Positions 63,833 to 64,000 of a stretch of 64,000 nt of DNA are shown piece after piece. The position numbers and the translations under genes are program-made. Origin of the DNA: Picosynechococcus sp. PCC 7003. Lineage in GTDB: Bacteria; Cyanobacteriota; Cyanobacteriia; Cyanobacteriales; MRBY01. The notes beneath the pieces are model-generated. The model had not been told where the DNA came from, did no database searches, and saw only the letters and a list, made by a program, of their open reading frames with translations. Position 1 is the first letter of the stretch. Every line of letters begins with the position of its first letter. The stretch is from the NCBI RefSeq assembly GCF_001693255.1, contig NZ_CP016474.1, forward strand, positions 2,126,661-2,190,660, read 5' to 3'.

Positions 63833-64000
63833 ATGACACCAGAGATTTTTCGGCAGCGTTATCCCTACGGGGGCTTAATTAGTGAACTGGCAGCCATTGA
63901 ACATGGTCAGTTTATTGTGCGGGTTGTGGTGGAATTGGAAGGCAAAAAACTCGCCAGTGGTTTGGCGGCGGCCCCTTCCGTGGAACAGGCAGAAGATCAA
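63833..64000 (+). CDS. Hypothetical protein, 3' end outside window
   Basis: Fifty-six codons are visible from the ATG (MTPEIFRQRYPYGGLISELA, then a beta-rich FIVRVVVELEGKKLASGLAAA). The text resembles small conserved cyanobacterial proteins of unknown function. It runs off the window. No clear ribosome-binding site precedes the start. Confidence 0.6.
   Translation, partial: MTPEIFRQRYPYGGLISELAAIEHGQFIVRVVVELEGKKLASGLAAAPSVEQAEDQ

Overview
The window looks like the chromosome of a unicellular cyanobacterium close to Synechococcus sp. PCC 7002 (Picosynechococcus). The reasons are the very frequent HIP1 octamer (GCGATCGC), the cyanobacterial versions of MreBCD, MenD, GlgA, ClpP/ClpX, Obg and RNase R, and several small families known mainly from cyanobacteria (DUF1824, Trp-rich TIGR02450, EGY-like M50 protease). 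The species assignment is inference. I recognised no rRNA, tRNA, CRISPR array or transposase.

Layout. 1-2.9 kb: 3' part of cysH, rplI with a clear terminator, and a CBS-GGDEF signalling protein. 3.2-7.0 kb: a Wza-like/Wzc-like exopolysaccharide export pair on the minus strand. 7.4-9.6 kb: a Cys-rich small protein and a glycosyltransferase. 9.7-12.4 kb: tandem array 'A' of an unusual small gene family in which one ORF lies inside another in the +1 frame (A1-A4 plus a relic, A5). 11.9-13.2 kb: a DUF29 gene and a UPF0175/DUF3368 toxin-antitoxin pair whose toxin carries two stop codons. 13.3-16.4 kb: the Wzm/Wzt ABC polysaccharide exporter, with an MNT/HEPN toxin-antitoxin pair sitting between its two subunits.

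15.83-34.33 kb is an AT-rich, HIP1-poor island holding a glycan-assembly locus: sulfotransferase, methyltransferases, a radical SAM/pyruvyltransferase fusion, a UDP-sugar dehydrogenase, an epimerase, six glycosyltransferases, a Wzy-like polymerase and a PaaK/CapK-like enzyme. Its left edge lies inside wzt and its right edge inside a truncated glycosyltransferase. 34.8-39.5 kb: array 'B' of the nested-ORF family (B1-B2 and B3-B4), with two glycosyltransferases and a YdcF-like protein between the pairs, then a WcaF-like acetyltransferase.

40-64 kb is conserved core: obg, an orphan DppC-like permease, mreBCD, a HAD hydrolase, menD, glgA, the clpP-clpX-hydrolase operon, a metallo-beta-lactamase-fold protein without its metal ligands, an M50 protease, an O-antigen-ligase-like protein, DUF1824, rnr, and a 700-bp non-coding stretch before a gene cut by the window edge.

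Together, the exporter genes, the island and the flanking glycosyltransferases probably make, decorate (sulfate, pyruvate, methyl, acetyl, uronate) and export a surface polysaccharide whose structure is changed by exchange of the island. The most unusual element is the nested-ORF family flanking this locus. Substitutions between copies are mostly silent in the inner frame, and the inner frame stays open in every module even where the outer frame is broken. This suggests real dual coding, or that the inner frame is the main gene.
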